A DNA stretch of 64,000 bases from Barrientosiimonas humi (GTDB taxonomy: Bacteria > Actinomycetota > Actinomycetes > Actinomycetales > Dermatophilaceae), in assembly GCF_006716095.1 (NCBI RefSeq), contig NZ_VFOK01000001.1:899375-963374 (forward strand), written 5' to 3'. A program made the translations under genes and the position numbers. Within the stretch, counting starts at the first letter, position 1; each line of letters begins with the position of its first letter. Of this stretch, positions 33,612 to 42,246 are shown piece by piece. The notes under the pieces were generated by a model. The model was not told where the DNA came from and did no database searches. It saw nothing but the letters and a program-made list of their open reading frames with translations.

Positions 33612-33729
33612 GGGAACTCCTCGATCCGGGGACGAGCTTTCGCGCCAACCTACCTGCGGGTCACCCCGGACCTTCCGCTGCGCGGACACCACCCCGGCGA
33701 GGGGGCCGCCCCCTGAGACACTGGGGGGC

Positions 33730-34926
33730 GTGAAGGCTTTGTTGCTGGAGAGCGTGCACCCCCTGGCCGAGAAGATGCTCGGTGACGCCGGCGTGGAGAT
33801 CGAGTCCCGTCCCGGCGCCCTCGACGAGGACGAGCTGATCGAGGCGCTGCAGGGCGTCGACCTGCTGGGCATCCGGTCCAAGACCGAGGTGACCGACCGG
33901 GTGCTCGCCAGCGCGCCGCAGCTGCAGGCGGTCGGCGCGTTCTGCATCGGCACCAACCAGATCGACCTCGCCGACGCCGCCGGCCGCGGCATCCCGGTGT
34001 TCAACGCGCCGTTCTCCAACACCCGCTCGGTCGTGGAGCTCGCGATCGCCGAGATCATCGTCATGGCGCGCCGCCTCACCGAGAAGGACCGCGCGCTGCA
34101 CGACGGCGTCTGGGACAAGAACGCCAAGGGCAGCCACGAGATCCGCGGCCGCCGGCTCGGGATCGTCGGCTACGGCAACATCGGCTCGCAGCTGTCGGTG
34201 GTCGCCGAGATGCTCGGGCTGCAGGTGTTCTTCTACGACACCGACGACAAGCTCGCGCTCGGCAACGCCCAGCGCTGCTCGAGCCTGAACGAGCTGCTCG
34301 ACATCGCCGAGGTCATCACGCTGCACGTCGACGGCCGCAACGGCAACGCCGGCTTCTTCGGCGCCGAGCAGTTCGCGCGCATGCGCCCCCGCTCGCTGTT
34401 CCTCAACCTTTCCCGCGGCTTCGTCGTCGACTACGAGGCGCTGCGCGACAACCTGCTGTCCGGCCACATCGCCGGTGCCGCGGTCGACGTCTTCCCGCAG
34501 GAGCCCAAGCGGCGCGGCGACCCGTTCAGCTCGCCGCTGCAGGGCATCCCCAACGTCGTGCTCACCCCGCACGTCGGCGGCTCCACCGAGGAGGCGCAGG
34601 AGGACATCGGCCGGTTCGTCGCCGGCAAGCTGCGCGACTACGTCGCCCAGGGCACCACGACGCTCAACGTCAACATGCCGGCGCTCAGCCTCGGCTCGAC
34701 GCCGGGGGAGTGCCGCCTGGTGCACTTCCACGCCAACGTCCCGGGCGTGCTGGCCAAGGTCAACAGCGTGCTCGCCGAGCACGGCGTCAACATCGACGGC
34801 CAGATGCTCAGCACCCGCGGCGAGACGGGCTACGTCGTCACCGACGTGGCCGAGGGCCTGTCCGACGCGGTGCTCGACGAGCTGCGCGCGATGCCCGAGA
34901 CCATCCGGCTGCGCGTCATCGACTGA
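33730..34926 (+). CDS. serA: D-3-phosphoglycerate dehydrogenase
   Basis: First step of serine synthesis. 398 residues from GTG 33730; GACACT ends 7 nt upstream. Substrate and NAD domains: GIRSKTEVTDRVL, FNAPFSNTRSVVELAIAEII, the nucleotide motif GIVGYGNIGSQL (about 143-154), LNLSRGFVVDYEAL with the catalytic Arg region nearby and HVGGST containing the catalytic His. A C-terminal ACT domain (about 325-398, VHFHANVPGVLAKVNSVL) should give serine feedback. This is the E. coli-type length, without the extra domain of mycobacterial SerA. Its end overlaps the convergent DUF gene by 11 nt. Confidence 0.95.
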   Translation: MKALLLESVHPLAEKMLGDAGVEIESRPGALDEDELIEALQGVDLLGIRSKTEVTDRVLASAPQLQAVGAFCIGTNQIDLADAAGRGIPVFNAPFSNTRSVVELAIAEIIVMARRLTEKDRALHDGVWDKNAKGSHEIRGRRLGIVGYGNIGSQLSVVAEMLGLQVFFYDTDDKLALGNAQRCSSLNELLDIAEVITLHVDGRNGNAGFFGAEQFARMRPRSLFLNLSRGFVVDYEALRDNLLSGHIAGAAVDVFPQEPKRRGDPFSSPLQGIPNVVLTPHVGGSTEEAQEDIGRFVAGKLRDYVAQGTTTLNVNMPALSLGSTPGECRLVHFHANVPGVLAKVNSVLAEHGVNIDGQMLSTRGETGYVVTDVAEGLSDAVLDELRAMPETIRLRVID

Positions 34927-35587
34927 GCCGGCCACGCTGCTCGACGTCTTCGGGCGGCGCGACCTCGTGCAGCGCGTGCCCGTGGAACGGCACCGCCCAG
35001 CGCACCGGAGCGACCACGACCCGCTGGCGCTCCTCGTCGTCCTCGGCCACCGGCAACCCCTGCGCACCCAGCACCTCGCGCACGCGCTCGGCGACCTCGG
35101 CGACGCTGAGCCCGGTCTCCGCGAACACGCCGTACGTCATCGGCAGCCGACCCTCGGCCACCAGCTCGGCCACGTCGGAGGAGGTCGAGTAGCAGTAGCC
35201 CTCGACCGTCGCCCCGTGCCCGATGGCCACCCCTGCCGAACGCACCACCGCGTCGAGCGCGGCGTCGTCGTCGCCGCCCTCGCCGAAGCTCACCGCGAGC
35301 CCGCGCGTGGGAAGCCCGTCGATCGCGTCGAGGAGTTGGATCGCCTCGGGCGTGGCCCGGCGTACGTGCTCGTTGTGGTCGGCGATCACCGCGTCGACGA
35401 GGTCGGCGACCTCGGCGGGGGTCGGCTGCGTCTCGCCCGGGAAGACGTCCGGCACGTCGACGTCACCGAAGCCCTCGACCAACGCGTCGCGGGTGTCGAT
35501 GGCCGCCGCGACCCGCAGCGCGATCGTGCCGGCGAAGGTGTCGCGCGCCGGCGGGAAGCGGCGCGGTGCGGTCTGGTCGTTGCTCAC
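34916..35587 (-). CDS. Uncharacterised protein, possibly DUF6891-like
   Basis: 223 residues from GTG 35587. No signal or membrane span. TIALRVAAAIDTRDALVEGF at the start, GYCYSTSSDVAELVAEGRLP in the middle and VAPVRWAVPFHGHA near the end recall the DUF6891 pattern (an N-terminal helix pair and a central GY-Y-HxxD segment). The cysteines common in that family are missing, so the assignment is weak. Divergent from the single-span protein at 35661, sharing about 70 nt. It converges on serA. Confidence 0.7.
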   Translation of the reverse strand: MSNDQTAPRRFPPARDTFAGTIALRVAAAIDTRDALVEGFGDVDVPDVFPGETQPTPAEVADLVDAVIADHNEHVRRATPEAIQLLDAIDGLPTRGLAVSFGEGGDDDAALDAVVRSAGVAIGHGATVEGYCYSTSSDVAELVAEGRLPMTYGVFAETGLSVAEVAERVREVLGAQGLPVAEDDEERQRVVVAPVRWAVPFHGHALHEVAPPEDVEQRGRLSR

Positions 35588-35660
35588 GTGGGGTGCCTCT
35601 CCGTCGGCGGCGGGTCTCCCGGACGATACTGATCCCGTCGTCGACCCGAAGGGCTTCCCC

Positions 35661-36197
35661 GTGTTCCGCAACGCCGGCCTGATCCTGCTGCTCATCGTGA
35701 TCGCCTCGATCGTGTGGTTCTTCGTCAAGGGTCGGGTCACCCGGGCACAGGAGCAGGTGCGCGACCGCGCGCTCGAGGGGGCCAGCGTGGGCCGGGCCGC
35801 GACCGCGCGCCCCGCGGCGAAGCACCTGGCGATGATGGGCCGCACGCTCACCCTGGCCGCCGACCCGCAGCGCACCGGTGAGCTCATCGCGCAGGTGGCC
35901 GGTGCCGACGACCGGGTCACCGACGTACGTCCGGAGCCGCAGGCCCTGATCGTCGAGATCGACGGTTCTCGCCCGCTGGTGCGGGCGCACCTGCTCCCCG
36001 ACCGCACGGTCGTGGGGGTCGACGAGATGACCTGGGAGATGGGCTTCCCGCAGGGGGCGTCGGTGTGGGACCGGGTCGCCGCGGCCATCGCCCAGGCCGC
36101 GACCGCGCAAGGCATCCCGGTCTCGGAGGGGACCCGGGAGTTCGTGCGGGCGGACCGGCCGCAGGAGCGCGCGGAGGTGTGGGTCGTCAAGACCTGA
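35661..36197 (+). CDS. Single-span membrane protein of unknown function
   Basis: 178 residues from GTG 35661, preceded by AAGGG at 7 nt. One N-terminal membrane helix (AGLILLLIVIASIVWFFV, about 4-21), then a positively charged stretch (KGRVTRAQEQVRDR), so the remaining 150 residues are probably cytoplasmic. The soluble part has a repeated alpha/beta look (LTLAADPQRTGELIAQVAGA; VWDRVAAAIAQAATAQG). I recognise no family. GATACT at 35625 could be the promoter. Confidence 0.7.
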   Translation: MFRNAGLILLLIVIASIVWFFVKGRVTRAQEQVRDRALEGASVGRAATARPAAKHLAMMGRTLTLAADPQRTGELIAQVAGADDRVTDVRPEPQALIVEIDGSRPLVRAHLLPDRTVVGVDEMTWEMGFPQGASVWDRVAAAIAQAATAQGIPVSEGTREFVRADRPQERAEVWVVKT

Positions 36198-36307
36198 CCG
36201 GAAAAGTCGGTCACGATCGCGGAACGGAGCAGGTGGCTGCGGCGTCGCACCATTACTCTCAGCACGGCAGCAGGGGAGCTGCCTTCTTTCCCCGAAGGGA
36301 CTACACA

Positions 36308-37045
36308 ATGAAGAACCGCCGCGCCAGCCTCCTGGTGGTGCCCGCCGTCCTCGCCGCCATGACGTTGTCGGCGTGCCAGGACGAAGCGCCCACGGCCGCC
36401 CCTCCGACGCCGGCGTCACAGCCACCGTCGCCCACGCAGACGCAGCAGCCGCAACAACCCGCCCCGTCGACCCAGGCGCCGGCCCCTGCTCCGAGCACGT
36501 CGGAGGCGCCCGCCCCGGCGCCGACGACCCAGACCCCGTCGTCGTCCGCCGCGCCGGCTCCGAGCGGTAGCGGTGCGGGCGGTCAGTGCGAGAGCAGCTC
36601 GCTGTTTCCGATCAAGCGCGGTTCGGTGCAACCAAAGCCCCTGAACACCCCGCAGACCGGCACGAGCCTCTCCGACCGCACGGCCGAGATTCGGATCGGC
36701 AACCCCGAGATCGACACCTCCGGTGGGGACAGCTACTTCCCTGGTGACGGCATGCAGACCGTGATCTACCCGGTGACCATGAAGATCACCAACGGCAGCT
36801 TCATCGTGGCCCGGCTCGCATACGGGCTCGTCGACGACCAGGACAACCCGTGTCAGCCGGACACCCTCGGCGGGGTGCTGCCGAAGGGGGAGCAGTTCGA
36901 GGTCGAAACCGTCCAGGAGGGCTCGAGCCTGACCAAGAAGATCGCCTTCGCCGTCCCGATCGGGGCCGACCTGAGCAAGTACAGCGTCGTCTTCGCTGAC
37001 GACTACAACTCCGGCGACGCCGAACTGGCCTGGACGGCCAAGTGA
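36308..37045 (+). CDS. Lipoprotein, tandem paralog 1
   Basis: 245 residues. Type II signal peptide with lipobox LSAC, Cys23 being the lipidated residue. A Pro/Thr/Ala/Gln linker of about 70 residues (24-95) would span the wall. A C-terminal beta-rich domain follows with two cysteines (GQCESS, NPCQPD) that could form a disulfide. GMQTVIYPVTMKITNGSF and TKKIAFAVPIGADLSKYSVV suggest an immunoglobulin-like fold of the DUF4352 kind, by pattern only. Upstream TACTCT may be the -10. The next gene is a close paralog, 89 nt away. Confidence 0.88.
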   Translation: MKNRRASLLVVPAVLAAMTLSACQDEAPTAAPPTPASQPPSPTQTQQPQQPAPSTQAPAPAPSTSEAPAPAPTTQTPSSSAAPAPSGSGAGGQCESSSLFPIKRGSVQPKPLNTPQTGTSLSDRTAEIRIGNPEIDTSGGDSYFPGDGMQTVIYPVTMKITNGSFIVARLAYGLVDDQDNPCQPDTLGGVLPKGEQFEVETVQEGSSLTKKIAFAVPIGADLSKYSVVFADDYNSGDAELAWTAK

Positions 37046-37134
37046 CCCAGTGGCGTGACCGCCACACCGATGCACGACGACCCAGCTCGACAGCCGTGGC
37101 GCTGTCCGGCACGCCCGAGAGGAAACCGAACGCT

Positions 37135-37863
37135 ATGAGCAAGACCCGCCGAGCCAGCCTGGCCGTGGTGCCCGCCGTCCTCGCCGCCATGACCTTGTCG
37201 GCGTGCCAGGACGAGGCGCCGACCGCCGCGCCTCCCACGGCTGCGTCCCAGCCGCCGTCACCGAGCCAGACCCAGGAGCCTGCTCCGACCAGCCAGGCGC
37301 CGGCCCCCGCGCCGTCGACCACCGAGCAGCCAGCGCCGACGCCCACGTCGGTGCCGCCTAGCTCGGCGGCACCCGCGCCGTCGGCCAGCGGTAGCGGAGG
37401 TGGTGTGTGCGAGGACACCGGCTCCTACACGATCGATCGTGGGTCCGTGAGCGCCAAGCCCCTGAACACCGTGCAGAAGGGCAAGGGCATCGGCGGGACG
37501 ATCGACATCAGCTTCGGTCAGCCCACCCTCGACACCTCCAGCGGCAACAGCTTCTTCCCGGGGGAGGGGATGCAGACGGTGATCTACCCGGTGACCCTCA
37601 AGCTCTCGGACGGCGACTTCTTCACGGCGAGCTACCTGAAGTTCGGACTCACCGACCAGTCCGGAAACCCGTGCAAGGCAGACGTGCTGAACGCGGTGAT
37701 CTCCGGCAGCGACAAGCTCGACGTCGAGTCGCTGAGCCCCGGCGACACGCTGACCAAGAAGCTGGCATTCGCCGTGCCGGTGGGCGCCGACCTGAGCAAG
37801 TACTCCCTGGTCTTCAACGACGATTCCAACGGCGACGCCGAGGTGGCCTGGACGGCCAAGTAG
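37135..37863 (+). CDS. Lipoprotein, tandem paralog 2
   Basis: 242 residues with lipobox LSAC (Cys24). The first 50 residues are almost identical to paralog 1 (ACQDEAPTAAPPT shared). The C-terminal domain is clearly related (GMQTVIYPVT, LTKKLAFAVPVGADLSKYS, AEVAWTAK) but diverged in between. A local duplication is the simplest origin. AGAGGAAA lies about 10 nt before the ATG. The pair ends in a strong terminator at 37892. Function unknown; surface exposed by prediction. Confidence 0.88.
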   Translation: MSKTRRASLAVVPAVLAAMTLSACQDEAPTAAPPTAASQPPSPSQTQEPAPTSQAPAPAPSTTEQPAPTPTSVPPSSAAPAPSASGSGGGVCEDTGSYTIDRGSVSAKPLNTVQKGKGIGGTIDISFGQPTLDTSSGNSFFPGEGMQTVIYPVTLKLSDGDFFTASYLKFGLTDQSGNPCKADVLNAVISGSDKLDVESLSPGDTLTKKLAFAVPVGADLSKYSLVFNDDSNGDAEVAWTAK

Positions 37864-37891
37864 GTCGTGACCGCTCCGGGAGACCGGATCA

Positions 37892-37924
37892 CAGACGCCG
37901 CGCGGGCCACCCGCGCGGCGTCTG
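37892..37924 (+). terminator. Terminator of the lipoprotein pair
   Basis: A 15-bp perfect GC stem (CAGACGCCGCGCGGG with 37910-37924) and a 3-nt loop. Confidence 0.8.
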
Positions 37925-38030
37925 CGCGTCGGGACGCACCGGTGACAGGCCGCTGCCCGACGGTGCGCCGTGTGGTGCCGGATAGGGTTGCCGCCGTTGT
38001 CGTCCCGCGTGACGCGAAGGAACCTCGAGC

Positions 38031-39305
38031 GTGACCCAGTCCACCCGCCCTGATGCTGTCGCCGGCCCGTTGCTGGGCCCGGCCGACGAGCAGCGTCGCG
38101 CCGGCCTGCGCCGGATGCGGCTGGTCGCGACGGGGCTGCTCGGCCTGGCCGCGGTGATCTTCGTGCTCACCCTGGACCGCGACGGCTTCTGGGGATACGT
38201 CAACGCGGCGTCCGAGGCCGCGATGGTCGGTGCGGTCGCCGACTGGTTCGCCGTGACCGCGCTGTTCCGCCACCCGCTCGGCCTCAAGGTGCCGCACACC
38301 GCGCTGATCCCGCGCAAGAAGGACCAGCTCGGCGCGAGCCTGGAGGACTTCGTCACCGAGAACTTCCTCACCCCCGAGCTGGTCCAGGAGCGGCTCGCGC
38401 AGGCCGACGTCACGCTGCGCCTGGGGGAGTGGCTGCGCCAGCCGGAGAACGCCGACCGCGTGGTGCAGGAGGTGGCGCCCACCCTGGCCCACGCCGTGGG
38501 GTCGGTGCGCGACGACGAGGTGCGCACCCTGCTGGAGAACTTCCTGCTGCCGCGTCTGGCCCGCGAGCCGATCAGCCCGGTGGCCGGCAGCCTGCTGGAG
38601 GGCGTGGTCGAGGACGGCTCGCACCACGGGCTGGTCGACATCGCCACCCGCGAGCTGCACACCTGGGCCTCGGCCAACAAGGCCGTCATCGCCGGCATCA
38701 TCGGCGAGCGCGCCCCCTGGTGGTCGCCCAAGTGGCTCGACGACACGGTCATCGACCGCATGTACGTCGAGATCATGAGCTGGCTCACCGACGTGCGCGA
38801 CCAGCCGCAGCACCCCGCCCGGCGCGCGCTCGACGACCTGCTGCGCCAGCTCGCGCAGGACCTGCAGCACGACCCCTCGACCATGCAGCGCGCCGAGCAG
38901 CTCAAGGCCCGGCTGCTGCTGCACCCCGGCGTCGCCGACGGGATGCTCTCGCTCTGGGGGTCGGTGCAGCGCACGGTCGTCGACGCGCTGGGCGACCCCG
39001 GCGGCCCGCTGCGCACCCGCCTCGCGGTGATCCTCGCCGACCTCGGTGACCGGGTCGTGCGCGACGCCGACCTGCGCGACTCGCTCGAGCGCCGGCTCAG
39101 CGACGCCGTGGGCTACGTCGTGCAGACCCACGGCCGCGAGATCTCCACCCTCATCTCCCAGACCGTGGCGCGCTGGGACGGCGACGAGGCCGCCCGCCGC
39201 ATCGAGCTGCAGGTCGGGCGAGACCTGCAGTTCATCCGGATCAACGGCACCGTCGTCGGCGGGCTCGTCGGCCTGGTCATCCACGCCCTGACCCAGCTGG
39301 CCTGA
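38031..39305 (+). CDS. DUF445 family membrane-anchored protein
   Basis: 424 residues from GTG 38031 (GAAGGAA upstream; TAGGGT near 37983 as possible -10). One membrane helix near 33-50 (LVATGLLGLAAVIFVLTL), then the DUF445 hallmark AASEAAMVGAVADWFAVTAL-type segment and FRHPLGLKVPHTALIPRKKD. A long helical body follows, and a second hydrophobic end (TVVGGLVGLVIHALTQL) closes the protein, an anchor-body-anchor layout. DUF445 proteins are widespread but uncharacterised. Confidence 0.9.
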   Translation: MTQSTRPDAVAGPLLGPADEQRRAGLRRMRLVATGLLGLAAVIFVLTLDRDGFWGYVNAASEAAMVGAVADWFAVTALFRHPLGLKVPHTALIPRKKDQLGASLEDFVTENFLTPELVQERLAQADVTLRLGEWLRQPENADRVVQEVAPTLAHAVGSVRDDEVRTLLENFLLPRLAREPISPVAGSLLEGVVEDGSHHGLVDIATRELHTWASANKAVIAGIIGERAPWWSPKWLDDTVIDRMYVEIMSWLTDVRDQPQHPARRALDDLLRQLAQDLQHDPSTMQRAEQLKARLLLHPGVADGMLSLWGSVQRTVVDALGDPGGPLRTRLAVILADLGDRVVRDADLRDSLERRLSDAVGYVVQTHGREISTLISQTVARWDGDEAARRIELQVGRDLQFIRINGTVVGGLVGLVIHALTQLA

Positions 39306-39382
39306 CCCGGTCCGGCGCCGACCCTTCTCGCGATGCGAGAGCGGCGTCCTGCGCGTCAAGACGCTGTCGTACGCTCGACGCA

Positions 39383-39512
39383 GGTCAAGAGCGCCAGCGC
39401 CAAGTCCCGGCTCGCTGGCCGGCAACCCTCCACCGCGGTGGGGTGCCCCGGGAACAGACCTGGCCGGTGCTCGACGGGAGGGCCCGGCAAGCGCGGGCGC
39501 AGAGTCCCTGAA
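39383..39512 (+). ncRNA. SAM-IV riboswitch upstream of metY
   Basis: GTCAAGAGCGCCAGCG, then CCCGGCTCGCTGGCCGGCAA, CCCTCC, GCGGTGGGGTGCCCCGGG and a later AGTCCCTGAA pseudoknot strand. This is the actinobacterial SAM-IV pattern. TACGCT at 39370 is a fitting -10. High S-adenosylmethionine should lower expression of the downstream sulfhydrylase. The second copy is at 56490. Confidence 0.9.
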
Positions 39513-39567
39513 CCCGCACCGCCACCGGCGCGGGCCGGTGGCGACCGTTCGACGCGAGGAGACGGCC

Positions 39568-40896
39568 ATGACCACCGAGACCACCAGCCCCAACTGGTCC
39601 TTCGAGACCCGCCAGCTGCACGCCGGCCAGGAGCCCGACCCGACCACGGGCGCCCGGGCGCTGCCGATCTACCAGACGACGTCGTACGTCTTCAAGGACA
39701 CCGAGCAGGCGGCAAACCTGTTCGGGCTCAAGGAGTTCGGCAACATCTACTCCCGCCTGATGAACCCCACGCACGACGTGGTGGAGCAGCGGATCGCGAG
39801 CCTCGAGGGTGGCGTCGCCGCGCTGCTCGTCGCCAGCGGCCAGGCGGCCGAGACGCTGGCCATCCTCAACATCGCCGAGGCCGGTGACCACGTGGTGGCC
39901 AGCCCCTCGCTCTACGGCGGCACGTTCAACCTGCTGAAGTACACGCTCCCGAAGTACGGCATCGAGGTCACCTTCGTCGAGGACCCCAACGACCCCGAGT
40001 CGTGGCGGGCAGCCGCGAAGGACAACACCAAGCTGTTCTTCGGCGAGACGATCTCCAACCCCAAGAGCGAGGTGCTCGACATCGAGGGGGTGGCCGCGGT
40101 GGCGCACGACCTCGGGGTGCCGCTGGTGGTCGACAACACCATCGCGACGCCGTTCGTCACCCGCCCGCTCGAGCACGGGGCCGACATCGTGGTGCACTCG
40201 GCGACGAAGTACCTCGGCGGCCACGGCACGACCATCGCCGGTGTCATCGTCGACGGCGGCAGCTTCGACTTCGGCAAGGACCCCGAGAAGTTCCCCAACT
40301 ACAACACGCCCGAGGAGAGCTACCACGGGCTGGTCTACGCCCGTGACCTCGGCGTCGGCAGCGAGCTCGGCGCCAACCTGGCGTTCATCCTCAAGGCGCG
40401 CGTGCAGCTGCTGCGCGACCTGGGCCCGGCGAGCTCGGCGTTCGACGCCTTCCTCATCGCGCAGGGACTGGAGACGCTGAGCCTGCGCATCGAGCGGCAC
40501 CTGGAGAACACCCGCAAGGTCGCGGAGTTCCTGCAGGGCCACGACCAGGTCGAGTCGGTGCGCTGGGCCTCGCTGCCCGGCGACGACAGCTACGAGCAGG
40601 CGCAGAAGTACGCCCCGCGCGGCGCGGGCGCGGTGCTCGCCTTCGAGATCGCCGGCGGCATCGACGCCGGTCGGCGCTTCGTCGACGGCGTGACCCTGCA
40701 CTCGCACGTGGCGAACATCGGCGACGTGCGCTCGCTGGTCATCCACCCGGCCTCGACCACGCACAGCCAGGGCGGCGACGAGGACCGGCTGGCCGCCGGG
40801 GTCACCCCGGGGCTCGTGCGCCTCTCGGTGGGCATCGAGCACATCGACGACATCATCGCCGACCTCGAGCAGGGGTTCGCCGCCGCGAAGGGCTGA
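39568..40896 (+). CDS. metY: O-acetylhomoserine aminocarboxypropyltransferase (sulfhydrylase)
   Basis: PLP enzyme that makes homocysteine (or methionine) from O-acetylhomoserine and sulfide. 442 residues from ATG 39568 (GAGGAG upstream), preferred to the in-frame GTG 39538 further up. Lysine 214 in HSATKYLGGHG forms the Schiff base. YSRLMNPTHDVVEQRIASLE and ASGQAAETLAIL are typical of the MetY branch rather than MetB/MetC. The SAM-IV element in its leader links it to metX at 56637, the enzyme making its substrate. Confidence 0.95.
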   Translation: MTTETTSPNWSFETRQLHAGQEPDPTTGARALPIYQTTSYVFKDTEQAANLFGLKEFGNIYSRLMNPTHDVVEQRIASLEGGVAALLVASGQAAETLAILNIAEAGDHVVASPSLYGGTFNLLKYTLPKYGIEVTFVEDPNDPESWRAAAKDNTKLFFGETISNPKSEVLDIEGVAAVAHDLGVPLVVDNTIATPFVTRPLEHGADIVVHSATKYLGGHGTTIAGVIVDGGSFDFGKDPEKFPNYNTPEESYHGLVYARDLGVGSELGANLAFILKARVQLLRDLGPASSAFDAFLIAQGLETLSLRIERHLENTRKVAEFLQGHDQVESVRWASLPGDDSYEQAQKYAPRGAGAVLAFEIAGGIDAGRRFVDGVTLHSHVANIGDVRSLVIHPASTTHSQGGDEDRLAAGVTPGLVRLSVGIEHIDDIIADLEQGFAAAKG

Positions 40897-40932
40897 CCAG
40901 CGAGCGTCCAGCCAGTCTTCAGGCGCACCGCC

Positions 40933-40938
40933 TAGGGT
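40933..40938 (+). promoter_or_regulatory. -10 box TAGGGT of the DsbA-like gene
   Basis: Seven nt before GTG 40946; sets the choice between three in-frame GTG codons. Confidence 0.5.
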
Positions 40939-40945
40939 GCGCCGC

Positions 40946-41728
40946 GTGGTGAGCGAATCAGCAGACGTACGAACCGCTTCCGGTGACCGAGCCTGGCGCC
41001 CGACGACGCGCGGTCGGGGAGTGACCCGGCGCAGCGCGCTCGTCGGGGGCTCGGTGCTGGGCGCGCTGGCCCTCGCCGGCTGCAGCGACGACGCGAGCTC
41101 CGGCGGCGGCTCCGGGACGTCTGCGTCCGGGTCGGGGGCCTCCGGCTCCGGCGGCGCGACGCAGGCGACGCCGCTGAAGCACCCGGCCGGGCTGTCCTAC
41201 GGCACCTGGCTGCGGCCGACCTCGCACCTGCTCGACGCCGCCAGCACCAAGGCGGTGCTCGTGGAGTTCCTCGACTTCGAGTGCGAGGCCTGCGGCGGCA
41301 TCTTCCCGGTCATCGAGCAGCTGCGCGAGGAGCTCAAGGGCCAGCTGACGTACGCCATCCGCTTCTTCCCGCTGGGCGGTCACCGCAACTCGGTGCCGGC
41401 CGCGCAGGCCGCCGAGGCCGCCGCGCGGCAGGGCAAGCTGGAGCCGATGTATCGCCAGCTGTTCCAGAACCAGACCGCATGGACCGAGCAGCAGGGACCG
41501 GTCGACCAGCAGCTGCGCGGCTTCGCCCAGGCCGCGGGCCTCGACCTGACCCAGTGGCAGCGCGACCGCACCTCGCAGTCGGTCGCGAGCCGGGTGCAGG
41601 CCGACCTGACTGACGCGAACACCCTTCGGCTGCAAGGGACTCCGAGCTTCTTCTTCAACGGCCAGCCGTTCCAGCCGCAGAGCGTCGACGACATCCGCAA
41701 CCGGGTGCGCGACGCGAACAAGGCATGA
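40946..41728 (+). CDS. DsbA-family thiol oxidoreductase, lipoprotein/Tat type signal
   Basis: 260 residues from GTG 40946 (GTG 40949 equally possible). The signal has TRRSALVGGSVLGALALAGC: twin arginine plus lipobox LAGC with Cys46, so an exported lipoprotein. A Ser/Gly linker follows, then a thioredoxin fold with CEAC (Cys113, Cys116) in DFECEACGGIFP and the cis-Pro segment QGTPSFFFNG. It overlaps the VKOR gene (ATGA). VKOR re-oxidises DsbA in actinobacteria, so the two probably form the extracytoplasmic disulfide-forming system. Confidence 0.9.
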   Translation: MVSESADVRTASGDRAWRPTTRGRGVTRRSALVGGSVLGALALAGCSDDASSGGGSGTSASGSGASGSGGATQATPLKHPAGLSYGTWLRPTSHLLDAASTKAVLVEFLDFECEACGGIFPVIEQLREELKGQLTYAIRFFPLGGHRNSVPAAQAAEAAARQGKLEPMYRQLFQNQTAWTEQQGPVDQQLRGFAQAAGLDLTQWQRDRTSQSVASRVQADLTDANTLRLQGTPSFFFNGQPFQPQSVDDIRNRVRDANKA

Positions 41729-42198
41729 GCGGGCACGGGGTGGCGATGCCGCGGTGGCGCGCCGCGGTCGTCACGGTGGCCGGGCTGATCGGCCTGGCCG
41801 CCGCCCTGGTGCTGTCGATCGAGAAGTACCAGCTGCTCGTCAACCCGTTCTACCGGCCCTCGTGCAGCGTCAACGAGAAGGTCAACTGCACGGCCGTGAT
41901 GCAGTCCGAGCAGTCGGCGCTGCTCGGCTTCCCCAACCCCTACCTCGGGCTCATCGGCTTCGCGATCGTGCTGACGATCGGCGTGGCTGCGCTCGCCGGC
42001 ACCCGCTTCCCGGGGTGGATCTGGAAGGGCCTGTCGCTCGGCATCCTGGCCGGGCTCGCGCTCGTGGCGTGGCTGGCGTACCAGAGCATCGTGGTGATCG
42101 AGGCGCTGTGCCCCTACTGCATGGCGGTGTGGGTCGTGACGATCGTGCTGGCCGCCGTGGTGTGGCCGTTCGCGCTGCGCCGGTCCTCCTCCCGCTGA
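41725..42198 (+). CDS. Vitamin K epoxide reductase (VKOR) family membrane protein
   Basis: 157 residues, four membrane helices. Redox cysteines are Cys129-Cys132 (CPYC) facing the quinone and the loop pair Cys47/Cys55 (CSVNEKVNC) that passes electrons from DsbA. It oxidises DsbA and reduces menaquinone, replacing DsbB. It starts at ATG 41725 within the DsbA stop; ATG 41746 is an alternative. Both genes are in one transcript. Confidence 0.94.
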   Translation: MSGHGVAMPRWRAAVVTVAGLIGLAAALVLSIEKYQLLVNPFYRPSCSVNEKVNCTAVMQSEQSALLGFPNPYLGLIGFAIVLTIGVAALAGTRFPGWIWKGLSLGILAGLALVAWLAYQSIVVIEALCPYCMAVWVVTIVLAAVVWPFALRRSSSR

Positions 42199-42246
42199 GG
42201 AACGGGGGAGCGGGCCGCGAGCGGCGGGTGGGAAGATGGGGGACTG

